Shown here in pieces: positions 16,341-25,505 of a stretch of DNA of 64,000 bases (the first letter of the stretch is position 1; each line of letters begins with the position of its first letter). The notes under the pieces are model-generated. The model did no database searches. It was not told the origin of the DNA and saw only the letters and a program-made list of their open reading frames with translations. The position numbers were made by a program, and so were the translations under genes. Source of the DNA: an uncultured Polaribacter sp. (GTDB lineage: Bacteria; Bacteroidota; Bacteroidia; Flavobacteriales; Flavobacteriaceae); the NCBI GenBank assembly GCA_943846595.1, contig OX044355.1, positions 1,577,501 to 1,641,500 on the forward strand, written 5' to 3'.

Positions 16341-17636
16341 ATGTTAAAAATAGGAGATAAAAAATTAATCAATGGTTGGGCTTTTTATGATTGGGCAAAC
16401 TCAGTGTATTCTTTAGTAATAAGCACAGCAGTTTTTCCATTGTATTATGCAGGAATTACAAATGATAAAGTGATTTCCTTTTTGGGTATCGAATGGGAAC
16501 ATCCAGATACACTATACAGTTATACACTCTCTTTTTCTTTTTTAGTGGTTGCCTTTATGTCACCAATACTATCAGCCATTGCAGATTATACGGGGAATAA
16601 AAAGAAGTTTTTAAAAATTTTCTGTACGATTGGAGCTGTTTCTGTTATGAGTTTGTACTTTTTTGAAGGAATAGATACTGTTTGGATTGGGATTGTTTTT
16701 ACTTTTTTTGCAAGTATTGGGTTTTGGTCTAGTGTGGTATTTTACAATTCTTATTTACCAGAAGTAGCACATCCAGAAGACCAAGATCGTGTGAGTGCAA
16801 AGGGTTTTATTTTCGGTTATATAGGTTCTATCATTCTTCTGATGATAAACTTAATTATGATACTTTTCTATGAGATGTTTGGAATAACAGAAGCTTTTGC
16901 TTCTCGGATCTCTTTTGTGATGGTAGGTCTTTGGTGGATAGGTTTTGCCCAAGTAACATTTAAAGTGTTACCAAACAATACCTTCAATAAAAAACCAGAA
17001 AAAGATTATATCTGGAAAGGTTTTAGGGAGCTTAAAATAGTTTGGAATGAAATCAAAGAGTTGCCTACTTTAAAAGGTTTTCTAACGGCTTTTTTCTTAT
17101 TGAGTATTGGTGTACAAACGATTATACTTTTAGCAGCAATATTTGGTTCAACAGAATTAGGTTTAAGTGTAACGAGTCTCATTATTACCATTTTGTTAAT
17201 ACAGTTTGTTGCCATTTTTGGAGCCATGATTTTTTCAAGAATATCTAAGAAACAGGGGAATTTTAAGGCTTTAAAAATCACCATTTTTATCTGGATTTTA
17301 GTTTGTTTTTGTGCATTTATGTTGCACAAAGACATGCCAAACGTAGCGGCCTATTTTTATGCTTTAGGGGGCTTATTAGGACTCGTTTTAGGAGCGATTC
17401 AGTCTTTGACTAGGTCTACCTATTCAAAATTATTACCAGATACAGAAGACCATGCCACTTACTTTAGTTTTTATGACGTAACTGAAAAAATTGCGATTGT
17501 TTTAGGAACTTTTGTTTATGGTTTTTTATATTCATTGACAGGTTCTATGCAATGGAGTGTCTTGTGTTTAGCCCTATTTTTTGTGGCATCCTTTGTTATT
17601 TTAAGTCTTTTGAAAAACACAAAACATGTGCACTAA
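16341..17636 (+). CDS. MFS transporter, UMF1/Atg22-like
   Basis: 431-residue transporter with about twelve membrane segments. The opening NGWAFYDWANSVYSLVIST is the hallmark of the UMF1 (Atg22-like) group of the major facilitator superfamily, which includes efflux proteins of unknown substrate. SLTRSTYSKLLPDTEDHATYF-type sequence near residue 358 is also characteristic. It is a single-gene unit; the C-terminus overlaps the convergent CDP-alcohol phosphatidyltransferase gene by 4 bases. Confidence 0.85.
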   Translation: MLKIGDKKLINGWAFYDWANSVYSLVISTAVFPLYYAGITNDKVISFLGIEWEHPDTLYSYTLSFSFLVVAFMSPILSAIADYTGNKKKFLKIFCTIGAVSVMSLYFFEGIDTVWIGIVFTFFASIGFWSSVVFYNSYLPEVAHPEDQDRVSAKGFIFGYIGSIILLMINLIMILFYEMFGITEAFASRISFVMVGLWWIGFAQVTFKVLPNNTFNKKPEKDYIWKGFRELKIVWNEIKELPTLKGFLTAFFLLSIGVQTIILLAAIFGSTELGLSVTSLIITILLIQFVAIFGAMIFSRISKKQGNFKALKITIFIWILVCFCAFMLHKDMPNVAAYFYALGGLLGLVLGAIQSLTRSTYSKLLPDTEDHATYFSFYDVTEKIAIVLGTFVYGFLYSLTGSMQWSVLCLALFFVASFVILSLLKNTKHVH

Positions 17637-18397
17637 TAAAAGATTTTCCGTATGCATATAAACACAAAGATTAAAACAGAATATCCTATAAAGAAAGGAA
17701 TGATATACGTTTTTAATCCCAAGACCAAAAAGAGGCTTATAAGTAATAATTGAAAGCCCAAACCGAAGGTTGAGATTAAAGTCATTAACCAATTTGGAAA
17801 AGGTTTTCCTTTGGATGCATCTCGGTCCAAAGCATAAATGATTTTATCAAAAATACCGTAGAATAATTTATACAAAAAGAACAGGATGTTTACATTTTTT
17901 TGTTTTTCACCCGGCAGTGCTATGGGGGTTTTGTCTTCGAAAACACGACTTGTGGTATCACCCTCAAATCGATTTCTTAAAATCACATAATAGTAATTGT
18001 AAAGCGTTCCTTGCAATTGAATTCCAAAAAAAGCAAGAAAAGCGAATGAAAAATTGACATTCGTTACATACCAAAGGGAGATGAAAATAATAAAATTTAA
18101 AAGAATATCTGAAACCGAATCTAAAAAGCGTCCTGTATAAGAAGGGGTTTTTTTAACGCGTGCCAACTCACCATCTGCAGCATCTAAAATAGATTTAAAG
18201 ATTAAGAAAAAAGCGGCAGCCCAATAATATTCTTCTAGGATGCAGAAAACACCAATCAAGCCCGAAACTACAAATGCAATCGTTACATCTACAGGCGTAA
18301 ATTTTGAGTTTTTGAGTAAATTTGCGATCTTTCTTGCAATGGGTCTACCATAGTCAGATAGATCTAAAAATTGATGTTCCTTCGGTAATTTTGACAT
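17633..18397 (-). CDS. CDP-alcohol phosphatidyltransferase
   Basis: 254-residue membrane enzyme that transfers a phosphatidyl group from CDP-diacylglycerol to an alcohol. The full catalytic signature D-x2-DG-x2-AR-x8-G-x3-D-x3-D is visible, beginning DAADGELAR and ending GRFLDSVSD near residues 88-112. Six or so hydrophobic segments follow. The acceptor (inositol, glycerol phosphate, serine or other) cannot be told. It overlaps the convergent MFS gene by 4 bases. Confidence 0.88.
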   Translation of the reverse strand: MSKLPKEHQFLDLSDYGRPIARKIANLLKNSKFTPVDVTIAFVVSGLIGVFCILEEYYWAAAFFLIFKSILDAADGELARVKKTPSYTGRFLDSVSDILLNFIIFISLWYVTNVNFSFAFLAFFGIQLQGTLYNYYYVILRNRFEGDTTSRVFEDKTPIALPGEKQKNVNILFFLYKLFYGIFDKIIYALDRDASKGKPFPNWLMTLISTFGLGFQLLLISLFLVLGLKTYIIPFFIGYSVLIFVFICIRKIFY

Positions 18398-18503
18398 TAA
18401 AATGCTTTAGAATTGAGCATTTTTAAGAGTTTTTAATAAGCTTAAAACAGCACATGTTTTTACAAATTCAAAAGTAAACTTTTTGTAACTAAATTTTATA
18501 ATA

Positions 18504-18532
18504 AAAAGGCACATAAAATTTATGTGCCTTTT
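18504..18532. terminator. bidirectional intrinsic terminator
   Basis: AAAAGGCACATA-5 nt-TATGTGCCTTTT is a perfect 12-bp stem with U-rich ends on both strands. It ends the minus-strand lipoprotein transcript (19 bases past its stop). Confidence 0.8.
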
Positions 18533-18550
18533 AAAAAAATAATCAAAAAC

Positions 18551-19111
18551 TTATTGAACTGTTATCGGGAAAACAGCTTGAACATCAGTTTCTCCACCAG
18601 CATTTGTAATATCACCATTAGAAACTCCACTTGCAGTTTTTATAGGTTCGTGCCTCAAGGTGATGGTTAAGTTCCCAGTAGCTGCCGTAGTCGTAGCTAG
18701 GCTAAATTGAACACCAATAGGATTACCATCTCCGTCCATATCATCATATGTTACTGTTGCAATATTATTGGTTGGAGTAAAAAAGAATTGATGCTCTTCA
18801 TCTTCTTCTAATACTTCTAGTGTAATGTCCTCAGCAGGACTTTCCGTTTCGTTTTCAACTTTTAAAACCCCGCTATAATTAGTGTTTGCTGATAAATTTG
18901 CAGAAACTGAAATTACAGGAGCATCTGGGCCATCGCCATCTAAATCTACACTTTTTAAGATAATGTCTGTACCTCCACCACTAGGTTTTAAAGTTGCTGT
19001 TAACGTTGTAATCAATTCTTCTTCATTTACAACCTCTGGATCATCACTTGAACATGCTGTAAATGCTGTTGCTACGAAGAATACTAAGGCTAAATTTTTA
19101 ACTATTTTCAT
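18551..19111 (-). CDS. lipoprotein paired with TonB receptor
   Basis: 186 residues from the preferred start MKIVKNLALVFFVATAFTAC; an upstream in-frame ATG at 19135 only lengthens the N-terminus before the signal. The mature protein starts CSSDDPEVVNEEEL, a Bacteroidota lipoprotein export-type sequence, and contains two Asp-rich turns, DLDGDGPDAP and DDMDGDGNP, that could bind calcium or another metal. The rest is predicted beta-rich. It follows a TonB receptor gene by 41 bases, so it is probably the receptor's surface partner or a periplasmic partner (inference). Confidence 0.75.
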   Translation of the reverse strand: MKIVKNLALVFFVATAFTACSSDDPEVVNEEELITTLTATLKPSGGGTDIILKSVDLDGDGPDAPVISVSANLSANTNYSGVLKVENETESPAEDITLEVLEEDEEHQFFFTPTNNIATVTYDDMDGDGNPIGVQFSLATTTAATGNLTITLRHEPIKTASGVSNGDITNAGGETDVQAVFPITVQ

Positions 19112-19152
19112 AAATCTATTTTTAAATGTAATCATGTTATTATTGTGTTTTT

Positions 19153-21561
19153 TTAATATTTTAATTTTAATTGTAATGTATAATTTCTTCCTAAATCATC
19201 AGCAAAAAACCTTAATCTGTTCAGGTTTTCTCTGTAATTAATATTTAAAATATTTGTGACCGTGAAGCCAACTGTTAAATTTGTTTTTTCTGATAGTTTA
19301 AATGTTGCATCAGAATTAAAGTTGAGTAAATGATAATTATTTGGTGTCGTACTTATATCCACTAAAACATTTGTATTTGAAGTAGGGATATAGGTTTCAA
19401 AGTTGTTATTTGGAAATAAACTTTGCCTAAAAACAAACTCACTTTCTATAACTGCGGAAAAGTCATGCCATTTTTCAAGATAATAACCAACACTATTTAC
19501 GGTTTTTGCCGACGGTATATCGATTAAATTTCGATTATTTTTAACATCTTTTCCACGGATAAATGAACTGGTGTTTTTTAATATAAATTGACTTCCAATT
19601 TGCTGGATCAAACTAAAATCTACTCCAAATAAATTTGCATTCGTTTTTTTATATGCCCAAACAGGGAAAGCACCACGAATCGTTTGCTCCGTTCCGGTAG
19701 GTTCTATATACATGAAATTACGAATATGGTTCAAAAATACTTCAACCAAAATAGAAGTGTTTTCACTTTTAAAACGATAATTAGCCGAAATTCTATTCGA
19801 AGTTTCTTGCTGTAATCTTAGGTCTCCTAACTCTATTCTTGCTGCAGAATGATGCAACCCATCACTAAATAATTCTGATGGATTTGGCGCTCTGTTTGAT
19901 AAGCCATAATTGAATAAAACCGAATTTTCATCATTTAACTGATAAGAAATTCCTGCAGAAGCAGAGAAATTATGAAATTGAAATTTAGGATTTACTAACC
20001 ATTGCGTATTGAAATCTGCGATGATTAAATCGTTAAAGTCTAAATCATAATTACGTTCTTCCCACCTGCTTTTTGAGTAAAACTTTTTGGCATTTATGGC
20101 ATTGAAATCATATCTAAAACCGACATCCAAGGTTGTTTCGTCATTTAAAATAAAGTTACCAATTGTGAAAAAACCAACATCATATTTGTCATAATCTGGA
20201 ATTAACCTTTTAATACCTGTATTCGGATTTGCAAAATTATTTTGATAAGCGCCCATAAAACCCACTTTGTATTTTTCAGCTGTTTTTGCATCAAATTCAA
20301 AGCTAGATGTGATTGCATGGGAAGATAAATTTAAATCTAACGAAGCCTTATTTCTATCATTACCAACTCTTATATCGAACTCAAAGCGATGATTGTTTTG
20401 AAAATCGTATTGCACTTTTAATTTTCCCAACTTTTTAAATCGTTTGTAATAATCCACTTTTGCCAATTGATGGGTAATATCTTGCTTTGGCGAATTAATA
20501 TCATAAGAAAAATCATTTGTAATTAATGGTTGTGGAGCATTAATTGCATTTACCAAATCTTCAATATTTCCTAAATGTGAGGCTCTTAAAATTCCTATTT
20601 CATTGTTTATAAATGTGTAATATACATTAAAACCACTTTCAAATTTCTTTAAACCTGTTTGTAAAGAATATGCTTTTGAATTAAGTCCTGTATTAGTCAA
20701 AACATACTCTGGGCTTTCAAAATCTCCCATTTTTTTAAGCGTTGTTTTAGCATTTACATACCAACCTTTTTTTGTGGATTTTGACAATGATGAATGAAAA
20801 CTGTATCCACGGCCATTACTTTGTGAGCTTACAATGCTTTTACCATATAAAGAATCTTTTAAGCGAATATTACTTGGTTCAGTAACAATTACACCACCTA
20901 TTGCATCTCCACCAAATTCTAATGAATTTGCTCCTTTAATTACGGTAATTTTTTCTGCAGTATTAATATCTAAGTTTGGTGCATGTTCAATTCCCCATTC
21001 TTGATCTTGCAAACGTACTCCGTTTGCCATTACAATAATTCTACTACTATGCAAACCATTGATCACTGGTTTTACAATTGCATTTCCTGTATTTATTGAT
21101 GAAATACCTGCAATATCTTTTAACGCATCCCCTAAATTTTGATTGCTAAATGCTTCTACAGCTTTCCCTTTTAAGACAGTAGATTGTATTGTTTTTGATT
21201 TTATATTCGCTGCAGCAACAATACTTACTTCTTTTAAAGATTCTATATGGTGTTCTAAAAAGAATTCTTTAAATGTTTCTTTTTCTAAACTGATTTTAGC
21301 GTTTTTAGTTTCACAAGAAATATGAGAAATGGTCAAATTTATTTCTCCTTTACAAAGCTGTTCTATTTTGAATTTTCCTTCAAAATTAGTAGTTGCATAT
21401 TTATTTAGGCTTTTTATATAAACGGTTGCACCATAAATGGGGGTACCATCATGATAATCGATAACAATGCCTTTTAAAATAGTGTTGCATTCTTGCGCAA
21501 AATTTGTAAAACTAAAGAAACAAAAAAGCACAGAAAAAAAGATTTTTTTAATCATTTTCAC
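19153..21561 (-). CDS. TonB-dependent outer-membrane receptor
   Basis: 802-residue receptor with signal peptide, N-terminal CarboxypepD_reg domain (about residues 25-110), plug domain (LGDALKDIAGISSINTG; NGVRLQDQEWGIEHAPNLD; ITVIKGANSLEFGGDAIGG) and a barrel of about 22 strands ending in an aromatic-rich C-terminus (NYTLQLKLKY). The cluster of a lipoprotein downstream, a His-rich small protein and TerC upstream suggests metal (zinc or copper) uptake, resembling ZnuD-type receptors, but the substrate is inferred. The receptor looks complete. Confidence 0.87.
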   Translation of the reverse strand: MKMIKKIFFSVLFCFFSFTNFAQECNTILKGIVIDYHDGTPIYGATVYIKSLNKYATTNFEGKFKIEQLCKGEINLTISHISCETKNAKISLEKETFKEFFLEHHIESLKEVSIVAAANIKSKTIQSTVLKGKAVEAFSNQNLGDALKDIAGISSINTGNAIVKPVINGLHSSRIIVMANGVRLQDQEWGIEHAPNLDINTAEKITVIKGANSLEFGGDAIGGVIVTEPSNIRLKDSLYGKSIVSSQSNGRGYSFHSSLSKSTKKGWYVNAKTTLKKMGDFESPEYVLTNTGLNSKAYSLQTGLKKFESGFNVYYTFINNEIGILRASHLGNIEDLVNAINAPQPLITNDFSYDINSPKQDITHQLAKVDYYKRFKKLGKLKVQYDFQNNHRFEFDIRVGNDRNKASLDLNLSSHAITSSFEFDAKTAEKYKVGFMGAYQNNFANPNTGIKRLIPDYDKYDVGFFTIGNFILNDETTLDVGFRYDFNAINAKKFYSKSRWEERNYDLDFNDLIIADFNTQWLVNPKFQFHNFSASAGISYQLNDENSVLFNYGLSNRAPNPSELFSDGLHHSAARIELGDLRLQQETSNRISANYRFKSENTSILVEVFLNHIRNFMYIEPTGTEQTIRGAFPVWAYKKTNANLFGVDFSLIQQIGSQFILKNTSSFIRGKDVKNNRNLIDIPSAKTVNSVGYYLEKWHDFSAVIESEFVFRQSLFPNNNFETYIPTSNTNVLVDISTTPNNYHLLNFNSDATFKLSEKTNLTVGFTVTNILNINYRENLNRLRFFADDLGRNYTLQLKLKY

Positions 21562-21594
21562 GTATTAGAATTCGTAGTAATTTTATTGAAAAAA

Positions 21595-21906
21595 CTAAAC
21601 GAATTCTGGAGGTCCACGAAGAGAAAAAGGTAATTGTTGATGTGCAAGTAAGAAATTATAAGTTTTTGTAAATGAGGAAAGACCTTCAATTACTTTAATC
21701 GTTTGAATTTGTTCGAACAAAAATCCGTCCGATTTTTTGATCACATCCAATTCACAATTAAGGGATTTATCATGAATATGTTGATCTGTTTTAGAGGTAC
21801 AAATTGTATGAGAATGATTCTCAAACAAATGGATTGTTTGTATCACTGCTGGAGACAGAAATACTAGCAATAAGAATAATACGATATGTTTTTTAATATT
21901 TTTAAT
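21595..21906 (-). CDS. His-rich small exported protein with probable ATT start
   Basis: No ATG exists in frame. The best reading begins at ATT 21906, giving a basic then hydrophobic signal (KNIKKHIVLFLLLVFLSPAV), 103 residues in all; TTG 21870 would cut the signal in half. The mature part is rich in His and Cys (HLFENHSHTICTSKTDQHIH, then NCELD) and ends SLRGPPEFV. Small His-rich proteins ending in RGPP next to TonB receptors occur in Bacteroidota and suggest metal handling. The gene lies 4 bases after the TerC stop, so it may be translated by coupling. Confidence 0.6.
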   Translation of the reverse strand: MKNIKKHIVLFLLLVFLSPAVIQTIHLFENHSHTICTSKTDQHIHDKSLNCELDVIKKSDGFLFEQIQTIKVIEGLSSFTKTYNFLLAHQQLPFSLRGPPEFV

Positions 21907-21910
21907 AATC

Positions 21911-22678
21911 TTATTTTTTTCGAATCTTCATGTTCAACATTTCAACACCTAAAGAGAATGCAATGGCAAAGTACAAATATCCTTTTGGAATAACACCAAC
22001 TGTTTGACCAAAAATATTGGCATGAGATAGGTGTGCACCTTCGGCAATCAGCATAAAAGCAATTAAAATTAAAAATGCCAAACCTAACATTTGAATTGTT
22101 GGGTGTTTGCTTACAAATTCGCCTACAGGATTTGCAAATATAAGCATGATACCCATAGACAAGATCACAGCAACAACCATAATGGCCATTGCACCGTTTA
22201 CTCCGTTAGTCATTCCAACAGCGGTTAAGATTGAATCAAATGAAAAGACAATATTTATCAATGTAATTTGAAGAATTGCTTGTTTTAAGGTATGTGCTTT
22301 TTTTGGAGTTGCTTGGTCTAATTCTTCCTCATTTCCTTCTACTTTGTGATGAATTTCTTGGGTACTTTTGTACAAAAGGAAAATACCACCAACGAATAAA
22401 ATTAAACTTTGACCCGTAATACCTGCCTGAATCCATGGTAAATTGATTGTCCAAAATGGCGCTTTCATAGCTATAATATATGAAATACCAAATAGTAAAA
22501 TAATGCGTAAAAAAAGCGCCAATATAAGACCGATATTGGTGGCTTTTTTCCTTTTTTCTTTTGGGAGTTTGTTTGCCGCTATCGAAATAAAAATAATATT
22601 ATCGATTCCTAATATGATTTCTAAAAAGGTTAAAGTTAATAGTGCAATCCACGTATCTACTTGTAAAAAAAGATCCAT
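21911..22678 (-). CDS. TerC-family membrane protein
   Basis: 255-residue TerC/Alx-type integral membrane protein with about seven segments. The conserved LEIILGIDNIIFISI near residue 18 and NIVFSFDSILTAVGMT near residue 140 are the acidic family motifs. Members export manganese or affect tellurite resistance. A charged cytoplasmic loop (STQEIHHKVEGNEEELDQAT) lies between halves. It starts just 1 base after the upstream small lipoprotein ends, in the direction of purB-lipoprotein-terC transcription. Confidence 0.9.
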   Translation of the reverse strand: MDLFLQVDTWIALLTLTFLEIILGIDNIIFISIAANKLPKEKRKKATNIGLILALFLRIILLFGISYIIAMKAPFWTINLPWIQAGITGQSLILFVGGIFLLYKSTQEIHHKVEGNEEELDQATPKKAHTLKQAILQITLINIVFSFDSILTAVGMTNGVNGAMAIMVVAVILSMGIMLIFANPVGEFVSKHPTIQMLGLAFLILIAFMLIAEGAHLSHANIFGQTVGVIPKGYLYFAIAFSLGVEMLNMKIRKK

Positions 22679-22679
22679 A

Positions 22680-23051
22680 TTATTTCAATTTAAAAATCGT
22701 TCCTTTTTTAGAGAATTTTGAAAACCCAATTTTCACTGTAAAATCGTAGCCGTCTTTCTTGATCTTATTAATTTGAACAAACATTGGGTCTTTTTGCAAG
22801 TCCGTTTTTGGATTTATATAACGGAGAGTATAGAAAAAATTATTCTTCCATTTGATAGACAAGGTGTCAATTTGATTTCCATACTTACTGATTTGGATGC
22901 TGTCTTTTCGAATGATTGTTTCTTTTACAAAACCTTTTCCTGAAGGGATTTCAAAAACCCCTGTTTTAAACTGATCTGAATTGTCTTTGATGACAGTTTC
23001 ACAAGATAGAAATGCGATCAAAATTACTAAGACGCTAAATAAATACTTCAT
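22680..23051 (-). CDS. small lipoprotein of unknown function
   Basis: 123 residues with a lipoprotein signal (MKYLFSVLVILIAFLSC) and a short beta-rich domain (GVFEIPSGKGFVKETIIRKD; IQISKYGNQIDTLSIKWK). I recall relatives beside purB in this lineage being labelled DNA topoisomerase IV in databases; nothing in the sequence supports that. It overlaps the purB stop by one base and precedes terC by 1 base, so it is embedded in that operon. Confidence 0.7.
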   Translation of the reverse strand: MKYLFSVLVILIAFLSCETVIKDNSDQFKTGVFEIPSGKGFVKETIIRKDSIQISKYGNQIDTLSIKWKNNFFYTLRYINPKTDLQKDPMFVQINKIKKDGYDFTVKIGFSKFSKKGTIFKLK

Positions 23052-24394
23052 TAAATTCCTGTATAATTTGCAGGCGTAATTGCCTTTAATTCTTCTTTAA
23101 TTGCTGCTGAAACTTTTAAGGTCTCAATAAAATTAGCAATAGATTGCTGATTAATTTTTTCGTTAGTTCTTGTCAATCCTTTTAATGCTTCATAGGGATT
23201 TGGATATGCTTCTCTTCTTAAAATGGTTTGAATAGCTTCTGCAACCACTGCCCAATTATTTTCTAGGTCTTGCGCAAATTTTTCTTTGTTCAATAATAAT
23301 TTATTCAATCCTTTCAATGTAGAGGTAAAGGCAATAATTGTATGTCCAAAAGGTACACCAACATTACGTAAAACCGTACTATCTGTTAAATCTCTTTGCA
23401 AACGGGAAACAGGTAGTTTTGCTGAAAGATGTTCGAAAATAGCATTTGCCAACCCTAAATTTCCTTCTGAATTTTCAAAATCGATTGGGTTTACTTTATG
23501 CGGCATCGCTGATGAACCTATTTCACCTGCTTTGATTTTTTGTTTAAAATAGTCCATGGAAACATAAGTCCAAAAATCTCTATTTAGATCGATGATGATG
23601 GTGTTGATTCGTTTTAAAGTATCAAACATCGCTGCCATATGATCGTAATGTTCAATTTGTGTAGTTGGAAATGAGTGTTGCATGCCCAATGTATTTTGTA
23701 CAAAAGAACTTCCAAAAGCTTTCCAATCAATGTCTTTGTACGCTACTTTATGTGCATTGAAGTTTCCAGTGGCACCTCCAAATTTTGCAGCTGTTGGAAT
23801 GGCAGTTAATAGATTAAACTGTTCTTTTAAACGCACTACAAATACATCAATTTCCTTTCCCAATCTAGTTGGAGATGCTGGCTGACCATGAGTTCTTGCC
23901 AACATAGAAATGTCTTTCCATTCGATAACTAATTCCTGTAATTTTTCTAAAACTTCTAAATAATGAGGCACATAGACTTCATTGATGGCTTCTTTAATTG
24001 AAAGTGGTATCGCAGTATTGTTTATGTCTTGTGAGGTCAATCCAAAATGAATAAACTCTTTATATTCTTGAAGGTTAAGTGCATCAAATTTTTCTTTAAT
24101 AAAATATTCAACCGCCTTCACATCATGATTTGTTACTTTTTCAATGTCTTTTATCTTTTGAGCATCCGCAGCTGAAAAGTCAATATAAATTTTACGTAAT
24201 TTATCGAAAAGTGCTATGTTGAAACGAACTAACTGAGGCAATGGAATTTCGCAGAGAGCAATGAAGTATTCAATTTCTACTCGAACTCTATACTTAATCA
24301 ATGCTTCTTCAGAGAAGTAATTTGCTAATTTTGTTATTTTATTTCTGTATCGCCCATCAATAGGGGAAATTGCGTTTAGTTGTGTAAGGCTCAT
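23051..24394 (-). CDS. purB: adenylosuccinate lyase
   Basis: 447-residue member of the fumarase/aspartase superfamily that splits adenylosuccinate and SAICAR in purine synthesis. The start MSLTQLNAISPIDGRYRNK is typical, HFGLTSQDINNTA near residue 120 carries a catalytic His, and the flexible signature loop SSAMPHKVNPIDFEN lies near residue 295. Complete length. A TACTTTTG -7 box ends 22 bases upstream of the ATG. Confidence 0.96.
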   Translation of the reverse strand: MSLTQLNAISPIDGRYRNKITKLANYFSEEALIKYRVRVEIEYFIALCEIPLPQLVRFNIALFDKLRKIYIDFSAADAQKIKDIEKVTNHDVKAVEYFIKEKFDALNLQEYKEFIHFGLTSQDINNTAIPLSIKEAINEVYVPHYLEVLEKLQELVIEWKDISMLARTHGQPASPTRLGKEIDVFVVRLKEQFNLLTAIPTAAKFGGATGNFNAHKVAYKDIDWKAFGSSFVQNTLGMQHSFPTTQIEHYDHMAAMFDTLKRINTIIIDLNRDFWTYVSMDYFKQKIKAGEIGSSAMPHKVNPIDFENSEGNLGLANAIFEHLSAKLPVSRLQRDLTDSTVLRNVGVPFGHTIIAFTSTLKGLNKLLLNKEKFAQDLENNWAVVAEAIQTILRREAYPNPYEALKGLTRTNEKINQQSIANFIETLKVSAAIKEELKAITPANYTGI

Positions 24395-24415
24395 TTTTTA
24401 ATTCTGTATGAATTA

Positions 24416-24423
24416 CAAAAGTA
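24416..24423 (-). promoter_or_regulatory. -7 box for purB
   Basis: Minus strand TACTTTTG, a full TAnnTTTG match, placed so that the transcript would have a leader of about 15 bases before purB. No -33 TTG is evident. Confidence 0.4.
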
Positions 24424-24451
24424 AAAATTAGAAAGTGTATATAACGATGTT

Positions 24452-25048
24452 TTACCTAAAAACTTTTCGATTTATAATTTGCAATTCATTTTTCTTTTCT
24501 AAATTTTTTATAACCCGAATTATGGTTTCTACGCGCAGCCCCAATATATCAGCAATTTGTTGTCTTGTATAGACTATTTTTAACGCAAACTTGCCTTCTA
24601 CTTTATAAATGTCATTTTTTAGATAGTCAAAAAAACGAAGTACTCTATGTTCAGGTTCCTGGCTAGCTATTTCGGAGGCTATAATCGATTTGTAGTACAA
24701 ACGTTTTGCTAAATTTTTTGTGAAATTTAAATGAATTCCTGGGGTATTGTGTAACAGATGAAGTAAATTTTTTTTAGGTAAAACCAAAAGTTCAACCCTT
24801 GTTAGTGCTTCTGCGTTTGCAGGATATTTTACATTTATAAATAATGGAGGTTCTCCAAAACTTTGTTGCTTGTAGAAAACTCCCTGAATAAACTCTTTCC
24901 CCTGCTCATTATAATTATTCATTTTTACGATTCCATGGAGTATTTGGAAATAGTTTCGTGCAGTTTCATTTTCAGTAAAAATGAGTTCATTTTTACTATA
25001 TTTCTTTATTTGGGCACCAAATTCCAATAAAAGTTGTTCTTTAATCAT
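24452..25048 (-). CDS. Crp/Fnr-family transcription regulator
   Basis: 198 residues from MIKEQLLLEFGAQ (an ATG at 25063 would add five residues but leave a leader of only about 9 bases). An N-terminal cyclic-nucleotide-binding-like barrel (FTENETARNYFQILHGIVKM; KQQSFGEPPLFINVKYPANAEA) is followed by a winged helix with YTRQQIADILGLRVETIIRVIK near residues 160-182. No cysteine set for an Fe-S cluster is seen, so it is not a classical FNR. It is divergent from a truncated haemoglobin gene and probably controls it and itself. Confidence 0.88.
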   Translation of the reverse strand: MIKEQLLLEFGAQIKKYSKNELIFTENETARNYFQILHGIVKMNNYNEQGKEFIQGVFYKQQSFGEPPLFINVKYPANAEALTRVELLVLPKKNLLHLLHNTPGIHLNFTKNLAKRLYYKSIIASEIASQEPEHRVLRFFDYLKNDIYKVEGKFALKIVYTRQQIADILGLRVETIIRVIKNLEKKNELQIINRKVFR

Positions 25049-25074
25049 TATGATTTGAGTCATAGTTTTCTATT

Positions 25075-25096
25075 TATCAAAGATATACTTTTGATA
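25075..25096. promoter_or_regulatory. abutting divergent -7 boxes forming a near-palindrome
   Basis: Minus-strand TATCTTTG (25078-25085) and plus-strand TACTTTTG (25086-25093) touch without a gap, creating ATCAA-10 nt-TTGAT. The left box serves the Crp/Fnr gene and the right box the haemoglobin gene, with leaders of about 24 and 17 bases. The two RNA polymerase sites overlap, so use of one should exclude the other; the dyad could also be the regulator's operator. Confidence 0.5.
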
Positions 25097-25115
25097 TTAA
25101 TAATAACATATGATT

Positions 25116-25502
25116 ATGAATCAAATAACAAATAGAGAAGATGTATATTTTCTAGTTTCAACATTTTATAATAAAATAAAGAAGGACGAATTTATTGGGC
25201 CTATTTTTTTATCAGCTATTCCCCCAAATGATTGGGAAAATCATCTTGAAAAGCTGACAGATTTTTGGGAAACGAATTTGTTTTTTGCACAAAAATATAA
25301 AGGAAATCCGATGCAAGTTCATCAAAAATTAGACGCTGAAAATAATTTCAAAATAACACAAAAGTACTTTGGAAAATGGTTAGCGTTATGGATCTCTACT
25401 TTAGATGAACACTTTACTGGTGAAAAAGCTAAAAAAGCTAAAGAGAGCGCTCGAAATATTTCTTTTTTGTTGTTTCTTAAAATGTTTAAAAACAAACCTT
25501 AA
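25116..25502 (+). CDS. group III truncated haemoglobin
   Basis: 128 residues from MNQITNREDVYFLVSTFYNK (an ATG two codons earlier is also possible). The two-over-two globin fold of group III is visible: FIGPIFLSAIPPNDWENHLEKLTDFWETNLFF-type segment with aromatic B/CD residues, the proximal His in the HQKLDAENNF region and the WLALWISTLDEHFTGEKA segment. Such proteins bind oxygen or NO and are tied to nitrosative or microaerobic stress. Its divergent Crp/Fnr neighbour fits that role. Confidence 0.88.
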   Translation: MNQITNREDVYFLVSTFYNKIKKDEFIGPIFLSAIPPNDWENHLEKLTDFWETNLFFAQKYKGNPMQVHQKLDAENNFKITQKYFGKWLALWISTLDEHFTGEKAKKAKESARNISFLLFLKMFKNKP

Positions 25503-25505
25503 GAG

